This document shows positions 55,251 to 63,476 of a DNA stretch of 64,000 nt, in pieces (positions within the stretch are counted from its first letter, which is position 1; every line of letters starts with the position of its first letter). Where the stretch lies: assembly GCF_030271835.1 (NCBI RefSeq), contig NZ_CP127389.1, forward strand, positions 3,322,001 through 3,386,000, written 5' to 3'. Below the pieces are notes generated by a model. The model saw only the letters and a list, made by a program, of their open reading frames with translations. It had not been told where the DNA came from and made no database searches. Made by a program: the position numbers and the translations under genes. Source of the DNA: Proteus appendicitidis. Its GTDB lineage: Bacteria; Pseudomonadota; Gammaproteobacteria; Enterobacterales; Enterobacteriaceae.

Positions 55251-57107
55251 ATGGAGCAAAACCCGCAGTCACAGCTGAAGCTACTTGTTACTAAAGGTAA
55301 GGAGCAAGGCTACCTGACCTATGCTGAGGTCAATGACCATCTGCCGGAAGATATCGTCGATTCAGATCAAATCGAAGACATCATCCAGATGATTAACGAC
55401 ATGGGCATTCAGGTTATGGAAGAAGCACCTGATGCCGATGATCTGATGCTGGCAGAAAATTCAAATGATACTGATGATGATGCTGCAGAAGCCGCAGCTC
55501 AGGTGCTTTCTAGTGTAGAATCTGAGATTGGCCGTACAACCGACCCTGTGCGTATGTATATGCGCGAAATGGGTACCGTTGAACTGCTCACCCGGGAAGG
55601 TGAAATTGATATCGCAAAACGCATTGAAGATGGTATTAACCAAGTTCAATGTTCTGTTGCAGAATATCCTGAAGCAATTACATATCTTCTTGAACAGTAT
55701 GATCGTGTTGAAGCTGGCGAAGCACGTCTTTCAGACTTAATTACTGCGTTTATTGACCCTAATGCCGAAGAAATGGCAGAAAGTGAAGATGTCAATTTAG
55801 GCAAAGAAGATGATGAAGTTGCCGATGACGCTGAAGACGAAGATGAAGATGAAGACGAAGATGGCGACAATGACAGCGATAGCGATGACGATAACAGCAT
55901 CGATCCTGAATTAGCGCGCCAGAAGTTTACTGAGCTTCGTGAGCAATACGAAAAAACTCGCCAAACTATCAAGGCGAAAGGTCGTAACCACAAAGATACA
56001 GAGCTTGAAATCTTATTGTTATCTGAAATTTTCAAACAGTTCCGTTTAGTACCGAAACAGTTTGATTATTTGGTTAACAATATGCGTGACATGATGGACA
56101 GAGTTCGTGCTCAAGAGCGTCACATCATGCGTCTTTGTGTTGATCAAGTTAAGATGCCAAAGAAAAACTTCATTACGCTGTTTACAGGTAACGAAACCAA
56201 TGACACATGGTTCACTGCTGCTCGTGCAATGAATAAGCCTTGGTCTGAAAAGCTGGCAGGTATTGAAGAAGAAGTACAACGCAGTCTACAAAAACTGCAA
56301 CAAATTGAAGTTGAAACTGGACTGACAATCGAACAGGTTAAAGATATTAACCGTCGTATGTCTATCGGTGAAGCAAAAGCACGTCGTGCGAAAAAAGAGA
56401 TGGTCGAAGCGAACTTACGTCTCGTTATCTCTATAGCGAAAAAATATACCAACCGTGGTTTACAGTTCCTTGACCTCATTCAGGAAGGGAATATCGGTCT
56501 GATGAAAGCGGTTGATAAATTTGAATACCGTCGTGGTTATAAATTCTCAACTTATGCAACATGGTGGATCCGTCAGGCAATTACTCGTTCAATCGCGGAT
56601 CAGGCGCGTACAATTCGTATCCCTGTTCACATGATCGAAACGATTAATAAACTGAACCGTATCTCGCGTCAAATGTTGCAAGAGATGGGACGAGAGCCTT
56701 CACCAGAAGAGCTTGCAGAACGCATGCTGATGCCTGAAGATAAAATCCGTAAGGTACTGAAAATCGCTAAAGAACCAATCTCCATGGAAACGCCAATCGG
56801 TGACGATGAAGATTCACATTTAGGTGATTTTATCGAGGATACTACTCTCGAATTACCACTGGATTCTGCAACATCAGAAAGCTTACGTTCAGCAACTCAC
56901 GAAGTGTTAGCAGGTTTAACATTACGTGAAGCGAAAGTCCTGCGTATGCGTTTTGGTATCGATATGAATACCGACCATACCTTGGAAGAAGTGGGTAAAC
57001 AGTTTGATGTTACCCGTGAACGTATTCGTCAGATTGAAGCGAAGGCTCTGCGTAAATTACGCCACCCAAGCCGTTCTGAAGTGTTACGTAGCTTCCTTGA
57101 TGAGTAA
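55251..57107 (+). CDS. rpoD: Primary sigma factor sigma-70 RpoD
   Basis: Housekeeping sigma factor. The ATG at 55251 ([20 protein letters not shown]) matches the E. coli start and gives 618 residues (E. coli 613); a reading to 55161 is leader. Region 1.1 and 1.2 are conserved, followed by the non-conserved acidic insert, here especially Asp/Glu-rich ([14 protein letters not shown] near 200). Region 2 has the [19 protein letters not shown] and [11 protein letters not shown] blocks, region 3 the [13 protein letters not shown], and region 4 the helix-turn-helix [19 protein letters not shown]. It closes the operon and a strong terminator follows. Confidence 0.98.
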   Translation: MEQNPQSQLKLLVTKGKEQGYLTYAEVNDHLPEDIVDSDQIEDIIQMINDMGIQVMEEAPDADDLMLAENSNDTDDDAAEAAAQVLSSVESEIGRTTDPVRMYMREMGTVELLTREGEIDIAKRIEDGINQVQCSVAEYPEAITYLLEQYDRVEAGEARLSDLITAFIDPNAEEMAESEDVNLGKEDDEVADDAEDEDEDEDEDGDNDSDSDDDNSIDPELARQKFTELREQYEKTRQTIKAKGRNHKDTELEILLLSEIFKQFRLVPKQFDYLVNNMRDMMDRVRAQERHIMRLCVDQVKMPKKNFITLFTGNETNDTWFTAARAMNKPWSEKLAGIEEEVQRSLQKLQQIEVETGLTIEQVKDINRRMSIGEAKARRAKKEMVEANLRLVISIAKKYTNRGLQFLDLIQEGNIGLMKAVDKFEYRRGYKFSTYATWWIRQAITRSIADQARTIRIPVHMIETINKLNRISRQMLQEMGREPSPEELAERMLMPEDKIRKVLKIAKEPISMETPIGDDEDSHLGDFIEDTTLELPLDSATSESLRSATHEVLAGLTLREAKVLRMRFGIDMNTDHTLEEVGKQFDVTRERIRQIEAKALRKLRHPSRSEVLRSFLDE

Positions 57108-57137
57108 TCAACTTACTTTTCAATAAAAGTTATAATA

Positions 57138-57167
57138 AACGCCTGTGATATCACAGGCGTTTTTTTA
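57138..57167 (+). terminator. Terminator of the rpsU-dnaG-rpoD operon
   Basis: AAACGCCTGTGA, a two-base loop, TCACAGGCGTTT followed by further Ts. It is 31 bases beyond the rpoD stop. The 215 bases from here to the tRNA promoter are AT-rich and show no gene. Confidence 0.92.
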
Positions 57168-57382
57168 TGGGATTTCGATACGGTATCAACAATCTATCTA
57201 ATCTAGGATAGATTTCACCTACACATATTTATAAAAAATAGCCTTATTATTTATATTATTGCACCTGTGCGTAAGCTTACCTATAAATCGTTACGCTATG
57301 TTATTGATATCACAATCATTCTCTGTTTTATTTTTTTATTGTTTAGATTGAACAGAATTTGCGCATACAGTCATTCAAAGGC

Positions 57383-57411
57383 TAGACCTCGTGCCAAATG
57401 GCACGTATAAT
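57383..57411 (+). promoter_or_regulatory. tRNA-Ile promoter with palindrome in the spacer
   Basis: TAGACC, 17 bases, TATAAT, 14 bases before the tRNA. The spacer holds CGTGCC-AAAT-GGCACG (57390-57405), a perfect six-base-arm palindrome ending one base before the -10 element. It could be a protein-binding site or simply structured spacer. Confidence 0.6.
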
Positions 57412-57424
57412 CACACTCCATTAA

Positions 57425-57501
57425 GGCCCCTTAGCTCAGTTGGTTAGAGCAGGCGACTCATAATCGCTTGGTCACTGGTTCAAGTCCAGTAGGGGCCACC
57501 A
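57425..57501 (+). tRNA. ileX: tRNA-Ile (CAU anticodon, lysidine type)
   Basis: Full cloverleaf of 77 bases with encoded CCA: acceptor stem GGCCCCT/AGGGGCC, D-arm, anticodon CAU within CTCATAA, T-arm GGTTCAAGTCC. The GGCCCCTTAGCTCAG start and CTCATAATCGCTTGGTC region equal E. coli tRNA-Ile2, whose CAU is changed to lysidine to read AUA, so it is not tRNA-Met. E. coli ileX is also just downstream of rpoD. Confidence 0.95.
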
Positions 57502-57529
57502 AATTTTAGCTGTTAAATCAGCACATCAA

Positions 57530-57555
57530 GCCACTTCTTAGCAAGTGGCTTTTTT
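57530..57555 (+). terminator. Terminator after the tRNA
   Basis: GCCACTT, a six-base loop, AAGTGGC followed by TTTTTTG, 29 bases past the tRNA. Confidence 0.9.
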
Positions 57556-57917
57556 GTTTCTACAAGCCATTGTCCCATTTTTGCCCCATCAAATATTTTT
57601 AACTACGTTAATATTTATAGAATCGCTATATTAAAACTCATTAAATCACAAAAAATAGTTCCCAGAAAAACATAATATATTCTATTTCTATTTATTTACG
57701 TTAGATAAAATCCCCAAAACACTTTCATTCTGTAAATATTATTTTTCCATTACAACATGTTAAAAAAACATATTTTATAAACGCACCAACTCGGTATATT
57801 TAAATTGCTTCCATTACTTTGATGTACATATTTGATCCACATTGAACATCAATTATTGATCTAATGGAATGCACTGCAATTACATACAAATACTGCAAAT
57901 AAATATCGAGGTTATAA
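57556..57917. other. Non-coding stretch upstream of the toxin-like pair
   Basis: AT-rich region of about 360 bases without a gene. Near 57567-57590 is TTGTCCCATTTTTGCCCCAT, an imperfect tandem motif of the kind found beside integrase 3' ends next to tRNA genes; read on the minus strand it encodes a short tail beginning DGAKMGQW, but no integrase remains. Closer to the gene, TTGAT motifs recur, with a perfect palindrome ATCAAT-T-ATTGAT at 57848-57860, about 60 bases before the B-subunit start, a possible regulator site. Confidence 0.45.
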
Positions 57918-58277
57918 ATGAAAAAATTACTAATTATTAGTCTTCTTTCCTTTTCAGCATTTTCTCATGCCGGTACTGATTTTGAAGGTTACTGCAAAGA
58001 ATTAAATGGAAGCGTAAAAAATGGCAAAATTTCCAGCTTCTCCGTTGTGACTAATAGTTATAATAATGGAAAAAAGCCAGTGTTAGCAGCCAATATAAAA
58101 TTTACCCCTGAAACTGGTGGCTCATATCATTATGGCATTATGTACAATGCAACAACACTTTACGATATCGCTAAGGTTTCATTTCTGACACAGACAGATA
58201 TAGCCGTATGTGTTGGGGAGGAAAAGACTTTCCCTGGTAAAGATGCCTTATATATGATTGGATTATCAAAACATTAA
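57918..58277 (+). CDS. Putative AB5 toxin B subunit, PltB-like
   Basis: Small secreted protein, 119 residues, with a signal peptide ending at SHA-GT (residue 18/19) and two cysteines (Cys26 and Cys98) able to form one disulfide. The C-terminal half has the order seen in pertussis/typhoid/subtilase toxin B subunits: a helix TTLYDIAKVSFLTQ, a strand DIAVCVG, a turn, then DALYMIGLS at the very end, comparable with PltB FKELLDQARYFYSTGQ ... NALVGLSS. Overall length fits an OB-fold pentamer subunit that binds glycans. It precedes the A-subunit gene by 85 bases on the same strand, with a GAGG ribosome site. Recognition depends mainly on pattern and context, so the call is moderate. Confidence 0.65.
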   Translation: MKKLLIISLLSFSAFSHAGTDFEGYCKELNGSVKNGKISSFSVVTNSYNNGKKPVLAANIKFTPETGGSYHYGIMYNATTLYDIAKVSFLTQTDIAVCVGEEKTFPGKDALYMIGLSKH

Positions 58278-58362
58278 TTATCCCAAAATAAAAAATTATG
58301 ACTAAATAAAAAAGAGAAATAACATGACACTCTAAAGCTTTATAAAAGAATAAGGGGTAATA

Positions 58363-59082
58363 ATGAAAAAAATAATTTTAATTATATTATTTATTTTATT
58401 TAATATACAACTATCATATGCAAGACCTGTCAGTAAAGTGTACCGAGCAGATTCAAGGCCACCCGAGGAGGTATTTAAAAAAGGATTTGTCGCTTGGGGA
58501 AATAATATCAATTTTCATTCCCATGTAAACGGTATTTCAGGGCGAAGAGGAAGTAAAGACTCTGCATTTATTCCGACAACATCAAGTTTTAAATCAAGTG
58601 AAAAATTCGCAAAAGATTTGCTTAATGTCTCAAACGATAATAAATCTTATATTTATAAAATAAGAGCAACAAATAATTTTTATTCTGCACTTGATACTGT
58701 TTATTATTATCATGATAAAATTAAAGAACGTGTGAGTGATATGCTAAGAGCAGTATTAACTGAAGAGCAAGAATATTCTGCATATATAAATATTCCAAAT
58801 CAATTAATAGAACTTGTCACTATTTACACTAAAGAAGGTAGTGAGATCCTTGAAGAAACAATGGTAAATCCTCATTATTCACCAGAAGAAACACATTCCT
58901 CTGATGAACCCTATAAAGGTTATAACCCACTAAAGATAGATAATTTACCTCATCTAGTGATGGGATTATCCCTGACTAATATAAACAATGAGTTAGCAGA
59001 AGCATCCGCGGTGCTACCTTCATCTTCATTCACTTGGGGTTCTGTACTAAGTACAGTTATGGAGGTGGCTGAAGCATTATGA
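58363..59082 (+). CDS. Pertussis toxin S1-like ADP-ribosyltransferase A subunit
   Basis: Secreted protein, 239 residues, signal peptide ending at SYA-RP (20/21). The mature start VYRADSRPPEEVFKKGFVAWGNN parallels pertussis S1 VYRYDSRPPEDVF...FTAWGNN: NAD-site Arg28, Trp45, then His54 (FHSHVNG), SAFIPTTSS (the STS region), YIYKIRATNNFYSA, and catalytic Glu137 in EEQEYSAY followed by IP...TIY. Differences: no cysteine anywhere, so the S1 activating disulfide is missing, and the S1 Gln-x-Glu is here Glu135-x-Glu137. A hydrophobic C-terminal tail (WGSVLSTVMEVAEAL) could anchor in a B pentamer. Ribosome site AGGGG ahead. Relatives are PtxA, PltA, ArtA. G-protein modification is inferred. No CdtB gene is nearby. 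Confidence 0.88.
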   Translation: MKKIILIILFILFNIQLSYARPVSKVYRADSRPPEEVFKKGFVAWGNNINFHSHVNGISGRRGSKDSAFIPTTSSFKSSEKFAKDLLNVSNDNKSYIYKIRATNNFYSALDTVYYYHDKIKERVSDMLRAVLTEEQEYSAYINIPNQLIELVTIYTKEGSEILEETMVNPHYSPEETHSSDEPYKGYNPLKIDNLPHLVMGLSLTNINNELAEASAVLPSSSFTWGSVLSTVMEVAEAL

Positions 59083-59154
59083 TTAATAAATCAAATCAAC
59101 TATGCCTGTATTATTACATTAACGATACTCATGTTTAAGAATATAAATTTATCT

Positions 59155-59186
59155 TTCTGGTTCATATAGGTATATATGAATCAGAA
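59155..59186 (+). terminator. Hairpin after the A-subunit gene
   Basis: TTCTGGTTCATATA, a four-base loop, TATATGAATCAGAA: fourteen pairs with one G-T wobble, followed by TTTTCAT. It is about 75 bases after the A-subunit stop and would close the two-gene unit. Confidence 0.65.
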
Positions 59187-59288
59187 TTTTCATACTTATT
59201 AATTTTTTAATAGAATTAATTGGCTTATTACTTATTTTATTGAGATAATATTCGCACAATTCAAATCTTGTCTTATATAATTACTATT

Positions 59289-60206
59289 ATGGTCATACGT
59301 CCTAATCAACACTGGTTTTTTCGGTTATTTGATTGGCATGGTTCTGTGCTTTCAAAAATAATCTTTCGTTTATGTCTTAATGTTATCATGTCAATTATCG
59401 CCATTTTGATTTATCAATGGTATGAACAATTAGGCATACACTTAACAGTTGCTCCTTTTAGTTTATTAGGTATTGCTATCGCGATATTTCTTGGTTTCAG
59501 AAATAATGCAAGCTATAGCCGACTTGTGGAAGCTAGAACTCTATGGGGTAATATGTTAATTACCCATCGTAATATATTAAGAAATATAAAAGCATTATTA
59601 CCTGAAGATAAACAATTTAATCGAGACTTTTCTAATCTACTCATTGCGTTTAGTTGGAGCTTAAAACACGAGTTAAGAAAAACAGATCCAATGGTTGATC
59701 TTTATCGCCTATTACCTCGAACTTTATTCAATGAAATAATGAATAGCCCTTATCCCACAAATCGTATTTTATTACATATCGGTTTAAAAATAGGCGAACT
59801 GAGAGATAACAAAATGATAAGTGACGTTATCTTTCAATCAATTAATAAAGATATTAATAATTTATCTGATGTACTCGGAGGTTGCGAACGGATCTCAAAT
59901 ACCCCAGTTCCATTTGCTTACACTTTGATATTGCAACGCACTGTTTATTTATTTTGTGCATTACTGCCTTTTGCGTTGGTAGCAGATCTCCATTATATGA
60001 CGCCATTTGTATCAGTGTTTATCTCTTATACTTTTTTATCTTGGGATTCATTAGCTGAAGAATTAGAAGATCCTTTTGGTATATCTGCAAATGACTTACC
60101 CTTAAATGCTATTTGTAATACGATTGAAAGAAACTTATTAGAGATGCAAGATATTACGCCATTACCAATAACAGTAAGACCAGATAAACATTATAATTTA
60201 TTGTGA
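59289..60206 (+). CDS. Bestrophin-like channel (YneE family)
   Basis: Member of the bestrophin/UPF0187 family, pentameric ion channels; E. coli relative YneE. The ATG at 59289 (MVIRPNQHWFFRLF) gives 305 residues (YneE 304); the seven upstream residues of the longer frame are dropped. Hydrophobic segments near 25-45, 55-70, 215-235 and 240-260; motifs LGIAIAIFLGFRNNASYSR, VPFAYTLILQRTVYLFC and ELEDPFG are conserved. It is a single gene between the toxin-like pair and the cytochrome bd operon. Confidence 0.92.
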   Translation: MVIRPNQHWFFRLFDWHGSVLSKIIFRLCLNVIMSIIAILIYQWYEQLGIHLTVAPFSLLGIAIAIFLGFRNNASYSRLVEARTLWGNMLITHRNILRNIKALLPEDKQFNRDFSNLLIAFSWSLKHELRKTDPMVDLYRLLPRTLFNEIMNSPYPTNRILLHIGLKIGELRDNKMISDVIFQSINKDINNLSDVLGGCERISNTPVPFAYTLILQRTVYLFCALLPFALVADLHYMTPFVSVFISYTFLSWDSLAEELEDPFGISANDLPLNAICNTIERNLLEMQDITPLPITVRPDKHYNLL

Positions 60207-60232
60207 TTGATAAATTTAAAATAGAAAGCATA

Positions 60233-60267
60233 AAAAAGACAGTGTCAATTAATAACACTGTCTTTTT
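60233..60267. terminator. Bidirectional terminator, bestrophin and cyd operon
   Basis: AAAAAGACAGTGT, nine bases, ACACTGTCTTTTT: thirteen perfect pairs with A and T tracts, placed between convergent genes. Confidence 0.92.
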
Positions 60268-60288
60268 ATTTATTAATGCCTCAAGTTA

Positions 60289-60462
60289 TTAATGTGTTCT
60301 CATTCCCGCACTGTACATTAATAATTTAAATAAAGAGGCGATAATCGCAAGGCTTAATACACTTAAAGACCAAATAATGATCATCCACCCAATTTGTTGA
60401 TACCAATGTGCTTTCTTTTGCGCTGGTTTTATTGTTAAAAAATGACTAATGATAGTTTTCAT
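60289..60462 (-). CDS. DUF2474 small membrane protein of cytochrome bd
   Basis: 57-residue protein with one membrane helix (MIIIWSLSVLSLAIIASLFKLLMY) preceded by KAHWYQQIGW, the pattern of DUF2474 proteins found after cyanide-insensitive-type cydAB genes; probably a third subunit analogous to CydX. The ATG at 60462 lies inside the cydB end (AATGAAAAC), so it is translationally coupled; a longer frame from 60489 is not used. Confidence 0.85.
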   Translation of the reverse strand: MKTIISHFLTIKPAQKKAHWYQQIGWMIIIWSLSVLSLAIIASLFKLLMYSAGMRTH

Positions 60463-61453
60463 TGGGTTCCACCTTTCCGCGAAATACATAATAACTCCAA
60501 CTGGTATACGCTAGGATCACTGGAATAATGATAACGGCACCAACTAACATAAATTTCTGACTTAAAACTGGTGAAGCCGCATCCCAAATGGAAATTGTTG
60601 GTGGAATAATATGAGGGAAAATACTTACTCCCAACCCAGAAAAGCCAATAAACACTAATAAAAGTGATAATAAAAATGGCAAATAATGACCATAATTATA
60701 AGCACTACGCACAATTCCCCAAGTACAAGCTAATACGCATAAAGGCACAGGTAATAAAAAGAACAAATTCGGTAAACTAAACCAGCGCTGTGCAATATCT
60801 TCATGTGTTAATGGTGTCCATAAACTGACTATCGCAATCGCAACAAGTAATGCAATCGCTAAATAAACGGTGATTGAACACATTTTACGGTGCAGTTGAT
60901 GTTCCGTTTTCATTATTAGCCATGAACTGCCTAAAAGCGCATAAGTAATTAATAAAGCAAAACCACAAAAAAGAGGGAATGGCGCTAACCAATCTAGTGC
61001 AGAGCCACTAAAACTACGCCCTGTTACTTCAAAACCGTTAATTACTGCCCCTACTGTAACACCCTGACAAAACGTCGCGAGAAAAGAGCCGCCAATAAAA
61101 GCCAAATCCCAAAACTGACGATGTTTAGGTAATGCATTAACACGAAACTCAAAGGCCACACCACGAAATATAAGACCGATTAACATTAACGTTAATGGAA
61201 TAGTCAACGCATCAATAATCACAGCATAAGCCAGAGGAAATGCACCATATAACGCAGCACCACCTAAAACCAGCCATGTTTCATTACCATCCCACACTGG
61301 GGCAACACTATTGACCATAATATCTCGTTGTATTTTATCTTTCGTAAACGGCAAAATAATGCCAATACCCAGATCAAATCCATCGGCGATAATATACATC
61401 AGCGTGGCAAAAATAATGATGGCAAACCAAATAATCGGAAAATCAATATTCAT
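60446..61453 (-). CDS. cydB: Cytochrome bd oxidase subunit II
   Basis: Second subunit of a bd-type quinol oxidase. It has 335 residues with about eight hydrophobic segments. Conserved features are DGFDLGIG near 24-31, VWDGNETWLVLGG near 52-64, and FRGVAFEFR. Its length and sequence fit the CioB branch rather than E. coli CydB (379). The start codon overlaps the cydA stop (TAATG). Confidence 0.94.
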   Translation of the reverse strand: MNIDFPIIWFAIIIFATLMYIIADGFDLGIGIILPFTKDKIQRDIMVNSVAPVWDGNETWLVLGGAALYGAFPLAYAVIIDALTIPLTLMLIGLIFRGVAFEFRVNALPKHRQFWDLAFIGGSFLATFCQGVTVGAVINGFEVTGRSFSGSALDWLAPFPLFCGFALLITYALLGSSWLIMKTEHQLHRKMCSITVYLAIALLVAIAIVSLWTPLTHEDIAQRWFSLPNLFFLLPVPLCVLACTWGIVRSAYNYGHYLPFLLSLLLVFIGFSGLGVSIFPHIIPPTISIWDAASPVLSQKFMLVGAVIIIPVILAYTSWSYYVFRGKVEPNENYH

Positions 61454-62805
61454 TATTTTTCACCTTGATTTAAGGAAGTCGGATAAGTTTCAGCAGGACC
61501 TTTTTTCATTAAGTGCATCATATAAAAATAGCCGATACCAAATACTGAGAAATACACCAAAATAAAAGCCAATAAACTCAAACTCATTTGTAAATCACCA
61601 TGAGCAGAGACGGCATCTTTAGTTCGTTGCAACCCATACACAACCCATGGTTGACGGCCAATTTCTGTCGTAAACCAACCCGCAAGGATAGCAATCAATC
61701 CCGTAGGTCCCATCAATAATGTAAATCGTAAAAAAAGTGGGGAGTTATAGAGCTTCTTTTTCTTGCGTAAAATAACACTTAATAGACCAAGGCAAATCAT
61801 CAACATACCAAGCCCTGCCATGATCCTAAATGACCAAAATACAATGGTGGAATTTGGTCTATCTTCAGGAGCAAAGGTATTTAACGCAGGTATTTGCTTT
61901 TCAAGACTATGAGTAAGAATAAGGCTACCTAAATACGGAATTTCAATCGCATATTTTGTTTTTTCTTCTTCCATATCAGGAATACCAAACAAAATAAGAG
62001 GGGTTGCTTCTTTCGATGTATTATCCCAATGCCCTTCAATTGCAGCTATTTTCGCTGGCTGATGTTCAAGTGTATTTAATCCATGCGCATCACCAACAAA
62101 GGCTTGTATTGGTGCAATAATCAGCACTAACCATAACGCCATTGATAACATTTTACGTACTGCTGCTGTATCTTTCCCTTTTAATAAAAGCCATGCCGCA
62201 CACGCGGCAATAAATAAAGCGCTAGCTAAAAATGCCCCAATTGACATATGTAATAGGCGATAAGGAAATGAGGGATTAAAAATAATCTGTAACCAATCAA
62301 CAGGAACGACGACACCATTTTCAATTTCATAGCCTTGTGGTGTTTGCATCCAGCTATTTGATGACAAAATCCAAAATGTTGAAATAATAGTGCCTAATGC
62401 CACCATGCAAGTTGCAAAAAAATGGAGCTTACGCCCTACTTTATTCCAACCAAATAACATAATACCAAGGAATCCCGCCTCTAAGAAAAAAGCGGTAAGG
62501 ACTTCATAGGTCAACAATGGCCCTGTAATACTGCCTGCAAATTGAGAAAAACCACTCCAGTTTGTCCCAAATTGGTACGCCATGACTAGCCCCGATACCA
62601 CGCCCATACCAAAATTGACGGCAAAAATTTTCACCCAAAATTGATATAAAGTGAGATAACTCGACTCTTTTGTTTTTAGCCACAAACCTTCTAATAAAGC
62701 TAAAAAGCTTGCCAAGCCTATTGTAATGGCAGGGAAAATAATATGAAAAGAGACCGTGAAAGCAAATTGTATTCTTGCTAAGTGAAATGCATCTAATCCA
62801 AACAT
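61453..62805 (-). CDS. cydA: Cytochrome bd oxidase subunit I, cyanide-insensitive type
   Basis: Heme-bearing quinol-oxidising subunit. It has 450 residues; E. coli CydA has 522 because of a long Q-loop. The short Q-loop here, together with the DUF2474 partner, indicates a CioA-type bd oxidase. Conserved elements are RIQFAFTVSFHIIFP with the distal heme histidine, NFGMGVVSGLVMAYQFG, EAGFLGIMLFGW, and GWFTTEIGRQPWVVYG near 390. It is first in an operon with cydB and the DUF2474 gene, divergent from the molybdoenzyme gene at 63477. Confidence 0.94.
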   Translation of the reverse strand: MFGLDAFHLARIQFAFTVSFHIIFPAITIGLASFLALLEGLWLKTKESSYLTLYQFWVKIFAVNFGMGVVSGLVMAYQFGTNWSGFSQFAGSITGPLLTYEVLTAFFLEAGFLGIMLFGWNKVGRKLHFFATCMVALGTIISTFWILSSNSWMQTPQGYEIENGVVVPVDWLQIIFNPSFPYRLLHMSIGAFLASALFIAACAAWLLLKGKDTAAVRKMLSMALWLVLIIAPIQAFVGDAHGLNTLEHQPAKIAAIEGHWDNTSKEATPLILFGIPDMEEEKTKYAIEIPYLGSLILTHSLEKQIPALNTFAPEDRPNSTIVFWSFRIMAGLGMLMICLGLLSVILRKKKKLYNSPLFLRFTLLMGPTGLIAILAGWFTTEIGRQPWVVYGLQRTKDAVSAHGDLQMSLSLLAFILVYFSVFGIGYFYMMHLMKKGPAETYPTSLNQGEK

Positions 62806-63476
62806 AATGCCCCACCTAGTATAAATCTATTTGTCATAAATTTATTCATTTCTATTTTCCTATTTGTGTTTTTCTCAAATAAAATTATTATTAACGTTTT
62901 ATTATTAATACCAACTACCTTTATTCCATCGCTGAAAAATTAAAGATAAAAGTATTTAATTTATATTTACATATATTATTCATATAATCGCCTTTCTATT
63001 TTCTAATAAAAAACAGAAACAACAATAGACGCTGCATATTTAAATATACATCGATAATAAAACTACACCTCATTGATTAACAAGTATATTTCAAAAAATG
63101 CAGAGTTGAAGAGTGTATATTCACTAACGTGTTAATATTTTTAACCAGCCTATAACAGTTAGTCAAATAAATTGATTTTATTAGACGATAGATATGCTCT
63201 ATCGTGCCTTGAAATATAGCGATAAAGCACTATTTAGAATGTTACTTTCGTTGACAACTAAGACACATTGATTTAACTTTTTAAACAACAGAAAATTCGT
63301 ATGTTTATATAACCTCAGGCTTACTTACTTATTAACTATTAATGTTAATAAGTTTAAATATATTATTTAATTTAGACACCAATATATATTTAATTATATA
63401 ACCATATTGATTTTCATATTCACCTGCCAATATTTTCATAAATAAATATTATTATTTACGTTTTAGGAATGTATAT
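62806..63476. other. Large AT-rich divergent intergenic region
   Basis: 670 bases between cydA (minus) and the molybdoenzyme gene (plus), with no gene seen on either strand. It contains a TTGACA at 63251-63256 without a strong -10 and the palindrome described at 63185. The size suggests several regulatory inputs for two respiratory operons. Confidence 0.6.
63185..63205. promoter_or_regulatory. Palindrome in the cydA-molybdoenzyme gap
   Basis: ACGATAGA-TATGC-TCTATCGT, perfect eight-base arms, about 270 bases before the molybdoenzyme start and 380 from cydA. It is directly followed by a weaker inverted repeat (GTGCCTT...AAAGCAC). The regulator is unknown; it does not match FNR (TTGAT-N4-ATCAA). 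Confidence 0.5.

Noticed and set aside
57425..57501. Calling the CAU tRNA a tRNA-Met
   Set aside because: Acceptor stem and arms match tRNA-Ile2 (lysidine type) rather than elongator or initiator tRNA-Met, and the position after rpoD fits ileX.
58363..59082. Heat-labile/cholera enterotoxin A chain
   Set aside because: The AWGNN, SRPPE and NNFY text follows pertussis S1 rather than LT/CT A1, although the ExE motif resembles CT.
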